Source of the DNA: Acidobacteriaceae bacterium | Lineage (GTDB): Bacteria > Acidobacteriota > Terriglobia > Terriglobales > Acidobacteriaceae | Reading direction: 5' to 3' | DNA: 38,920 nt | Assembly (NCBI GenBank): GCA_030041435.1 | Contig: JASHNW010000115.1 | Span: forward strand, 1 to 38,920 | Shown here: piece by piece, positions 37,880-38,920 of the stretch | Layout: each line of letters begins with the position of its first letter | Position numbering within the stretch: position 1 is the stretch's first letter | Translations under genes and position numbers: made by a program | Notes under the pieces: model-generated | What the model was told of the DNA's origin: nothing | Seen by the model: only the letters and a program-made list of their open reading frames with translations | Databases searched by the model: none

Positions 37880-38920
37880 ATGCGATACGGGGCAGTCAAA
37901 GTTTTCCTTCCGGTGATCCTCGCGCTGGCGGCCATCGGCGTCAGCGGCTTCTCATCGCGCGAGGACGCGAGCGAGCTGACGCAGGCACCTCCCATGGGCT
38001 GGAACAGCTGGGACTCGTGGGGCCTCACCATCGACGAAGCGCAGTTTCGCGACAGCGTGACCTGGCTGCACAACCACCTGCAGCGTTTCGGCTACCAGTA
38101 CGTGGTCGTCGACGAAGGCTGGTTTGCGCAGCATCCCGAAGCCCCCACCGGCCACCAGGATTACACCATCTCGCCCGACGGCCTCTATCTGCCCGCACTC
38201 GACCGCTTCCCTTCCGCCGCCAACGGCAAAGGATTCGCTCCCCTCGCCGCGTGGGTCCATTCGATGGGCTTGAAGTTCGGCATCCACATCGTCCGCGGCA
38301 TTCCCCGCTCGGCTGTCGAGCAGAACCTGCCCATCGCCCACTCGCATTTCCACGCCGCCGAAGCCGCCGACACCAGCGATACCTGCAGCTGGAACCAGGA
38401 CAACTACGGAGTGCGCGATAACAAAGCCGGCCAGGCCTGGTACGATTCCGTCGCCGACCTCTACGCAAAGTGGGGCGTCGACTTCCTCAAAGTCGACTGC
38501 ATCTCCAGCCCGTACCACGCTGCGGAAATCCACGCCGTCCGCCGCGCCCTCGACCAGAGCGGCCGCGCCATCGTGCTCAGCCTCTCGCCCGGGCCCACGC
38601 CGCTCGCCGATGGTGACGATGCATCCGCCAGCGCGCAGATGTGGCGCATCTCCGACGACATGTGGGACGTCTGGTCCACCCCCGCCAACGCGCCGCAGTT
38701 TCCCTCGTCGATGACGATGCACTTCCCGCTGATGGCGAAATGGGAGACTTATGCCGGCGCCGGACACTGGCCCGATGCCGACATGCTGCCCATCGGCTAT
38801 CTTGGCCCGCATCCCGGCTGGGGCGAGCCGCGTGCGACGCGCCTCACGCACGACGAAGTCCGCACCATGGTGACGCTGTGGTCCATCGCGCGCTCGCCGC
38901 TCTTCCTCGGCACGAATCTG
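37880..38920 (+). CDS. Exported alpha-galactosidase, glycoside hydrolase family 27 (3' partial)
   Basis: The frame opens at ATG 37880 and stays open to the window end, showing 347 residues; the stop lies outside. A signal peptide (RYGAVKVFLPVILALAAIGV) is followed by the family start APPMGWNSWDSWGLTIDEAQ. The catalytic nucleophile is D206 in WGVDFLKVDCISSPYHAAEI and the acid/base is D260 in AQMWRISDDMWDVW (the RxSxD pattern). GAGHWPDADMLPIGYLGPHP and VTLWSIARSPLFLGTNL at the right edge are also typical of GH27. It should remove alpha-galactosyl groups from sugars or plant polymers in the periplasm or outside the cell. No strong ribosome binding site is seen. The gene is divergent from ispD. 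Confidence 0.92.
   Translation, partial: MRYGAVKVFLPVILALAAIGVSGFSSREDASELTQAPPMGWNSWDSWGLTIDEAQFRDSVTWLHNHLQRFGYQYVVVDEGWFAQHPEAPTGHQDYTISPDGLYLPALDRFPSAANGKGFAPLAAWVHSMGLKFGIHIVRGIPRSAVEQNLPIAHSHFHAAEAADTSDTCSWNQDNYGVRDNKAGQAWYDSVADLYAKWGVDFLKVDCISSPYHAAEIHAVRRALDQSGRAIVLSLSPGPTPLADGDDASASAQMWRISDDMWDVWSTPANAPQFPSSMTMHFPLMAKWETYAGAGHWPDADMLPIGYLGPHPGWGEPRATRLTHDEVRTMVTLWSIARSPLFLGTNL

Overview
The window is about 39 kb of GC-rich bacterial chromosome. Genes are tightly packed on both strands, and many start with GTG or TTG. The contents suggest a Gram-negative, hopanoid-making member of the Acidobacteriota, class Terriglobia. The evidence is an HpnH-type hopanoid enzyme, the futalosine-route menaquinone enzyme MqnA, a fused membrane/spermidine-synthase-like protein, a coiled-coil porin, an orphan Mla-type ATPase, and intergenic CCCTA-type and GGCTCC-type low-complexity tracts. 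This placement is inference from gene content; there is no rRNA or tRNA in the window.

Layout. 1-1232: the 3' end of hpnH, overlapped by a small unknown gene. 1351-5853: a fused membrane/spermidine-synthase-like protein, an exported acidobacterial-type unknown protein, and a convergent family-39 glycosyltransferase. 5925-6714: a Phd/PIN toxin-antitoxin (TA) module with a perfect palindromic operator and its own terminator. 6707-8412: an HU-like gene, then divergent dcd plus a LuxR-type regulator with a degenerate receiver. 8614-10076: three small genes and a 54-bp tandem duplication. 10159-14850: a PLP-dependent decarboxylase, a UPF0182 giant membrane protein and a small membrane protein. 14981-20005 (minus strand): a duplicated winged-helix-like protein, a 75-residue unknown protein, an isochorismatase-fold protein without the usual cysteine, a DsbA-like exported thioredoxin and nadE. 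20080-20696: a second TA pair (ribbon-helix-helix/PIN). 20748-24040 (minus): a likely operon of amino-acid permease, small unknown protein, MobA-like protein and Mla-type ATPase. 24210-29120: a very large exported PIG-L deacetylase and a porin that ends in a strong terminator. 29221-29925: a third TA module (PemK/MazF type) beside a nested-palindrome element. 30047-34394 (minus): dprA then topA. 34578-36157: mqnA and a small membrane protein. 36302-37778 (minus): ispD then ispF, bracketed by inverted copies of a CCCTA-type repeat. 37880-38920: the start of a GH27 alpha-galactosidase that runs off the end.

Most genes are housekeeping or envelope functions: isoprenoid precursors (ispD, ispF) that feed hopanoids (hpnH) and menaquinone (mqnA), NAD and dNTP supply (nadE, dcd), DNA topology and uptake (topA, HU, dprA), and outer-membrane or periplasm proteins. 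Accessory content is three type II TA modules and several small repeats. I found no CRISPR array, complete insertion sequence, prophage or obvious defence cluster.

The most interesting pattern is regulatory. At least four genes, including two antitoxins and nadE, have a TA(G/T/C)ACT -10 hexamer five or six bases before the start codon and no ribosome binding site, which suggests leaderless mRNAs. No stretch longer than about 300 bases lacks a gene; the longest gap, 29747-30046, holds the palindromic element.
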